Assembly (NCBI RefSeq): GCF_003259505.1 | Contig: NZ_QLLK01000005.1 | Span: 1-64,000, forward strand | From: Algoriphagus yeomjeoni | Lineage (GTDB): Bacteria; Bacteroidota; Bacteroidia; Cytophagales; Cyclobacteriaceae | Length of the DNA stretch: 64,000 nucleotides | Direction of reading: 5' to 3' | Shown: positions 63,502 to 64,000 of the stretch, piece after piece | Layout of the letters: the number at the start of each line of letters is the position of its first letter | How positions within the stretch are numbered: position 1 is the stretch's first letter | Made by a program: the position numbers and the translations under genes | Notes under the pieces: model-generated | Seen by the model: the letters and a program-made list of their open reading frames with translations, nothing else | What the model was told of the DNA's origin: nothing | Databases searched by the model: none

Positions 63502-64000
63502 ATGAATTTCAATAAACTAATAGTGTCTGTAGGATTCCTATTTGGGATTAATTCAGCCAGCCTGGCTCAATATCGCGTGATCGTCTCTTCTGATTTCCCA
63601 CCAATTCCGGTGACCAATAGTGACCCGGATGATGTGCAGTCTATGATTAGATTTTTACTCTATTCCAACGAGCTGGAGGTTGAAGCACTGATCGCATCTG
63701 CAGGAACTTTCGAAATGGTGGCAGACAAGCAAACTATTTTAGAAGTACTGGATAAGTACGATCTAGTCGATGAGAACCTGAGAAAGCATGATCCTAAATT
63801 CCCGACTGCAGACTACCTGAAATCTGTCACATTCGAAGGGAGAGGCAACCGTCAGAACATTCCGATCAAGTGGGGATGTGAAAAACAGCCTTGGAATGAG
63901 ATAATAGGGCCGGGGAAAGACAGCGAAGCTTCAATTGCGATTATTGAAACAGTAGACAAGCCTGACCCTAGACCCGTTTATATTGGAGTGTGGGGTGGCG
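63502..64000 (+). CDS. Sde182/DUF1593 nucleoside-hydrolase-like protein (N-terminal part, runs off window)
   Basis: An open frame from ATG at 63502 to the window end, 9 bp after the previous paralogue. It begins with a signal peptide (MNFNKLIVSVGFLFGINSAS) and has VSSDFPPIPVTNSDPDDVQSMIRFL, the same acidic DPDD motif with a 3-4 residue longer loop. LRKHDPKFPTADYLKSVTFEG and VYIGVWGG also match the family. At least 166 residues are visible. It is the seventh paralogue; its 3' end is beyond the window. Confidence 0.88.
   Translation, partial: MNFNKLIVSVGFLFGINSASLAQYRVIVSSDFPPIPVTNSDPDDVQSMIRFLLYSNELEVEALIASAGTFEMVADKQTILEVLDKYDLVDENLRKHDPKFPTADYLKSVTFEGRGNRQNIPIKWGCEKQPWNEIIGPGKDSEASIAIIETVDKPDPRPVYIGVWGG

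Overview
The window reads as a chromosome segment of a Bacteroidota bacterium, most likely of order Cytophagales, in or near Cyclobacteriaceae (Algoriphagus-like). The evidence is a SusC/SusD pair, many secreted proteins with short Bacteroidota-type signal peptides, -7 elements of the TAnnTTTG type upstream of several genes, a DksA-like protein without its zinc cysteines, DUF4834, and almost no Shine-Dalgarno sequences. The genus-level guess is inference. No rRNA, CRISPR array or insertion sequence was seen. One tRNA (initiator Met) is present.

Left part (1-30 kb) is mostly housekeeping. It holds a secreted alpha/beta hydrolase and an AT-rich two-gene island (TcmP plus DUF5131). Next is an SOS-type mutagenesis cassette: dnaE-like and dinB, divergent from a LexA/S24-like repressor, with a palindromic operator between them. 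Then come an MFS transporter, a DUF2179 membrane protein, trmN6, a saccharopine dehydrogenase-like gene, cdd, KDG kinase plus KDPG aldolase, carB without the usual C-terminal regulatory domain, asd plus a methyltransferase, a lamin-tail surface protein, a DksA-like regulator with scpB, a SprT-like protein, and the era-der GTPase pair.

Right part (30.7-64 kb) is a carbohydrate-utilisation region. From 58.7 kb down to 30.7 kb every gene is on the minus strand. A probable long operon runs DeoR regulator, sugar isomerase-like protein, split transketolase (two genes), ribose-type ABC importer (binding protein, DUF2291, ATPase, permease), glycerol-kinase-like FGGY kinase, two nucleoside-hydrolase-like Sde182/DUF1593 proteins, a GH140 apiosidase-like enzyme, two more Sde182/DUF1593 proteins and a secreted protein of four tandem repeats. 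After that come an AraC regulator with a gluconokinase-like FGGY kinase, and a SusC/SusD pair preceded by a striking 51-nt inverted repeat. On the plus strand from 59.3 kb lie three more Sde182/DUF1593 proteins (the last cut by the window edge) and a PL1 pectate lyase.

Seven Sde182/DUF1593 paralogues in about 24 kb, together with a GH140 apiosidase-like enzyme, a pectate lyase, a pentose-type ABC importer, an FGGY kinase and a split transketolase, is the most unusual feature. A working hypothesis (inference) is that the locus degrades an apiose-bearing pectin such as apiogalacturonan or RG-II side chains. Pectate lyase would cut the backbone, GH140 and possibly the nucleoside-hydrolase-like proteins would release the furanose sugar, and the importer, isomerase, kinase and transketolase would metabolise it. 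The kdgK/eda pair at 15-17 kb could process the uronate backbone products.
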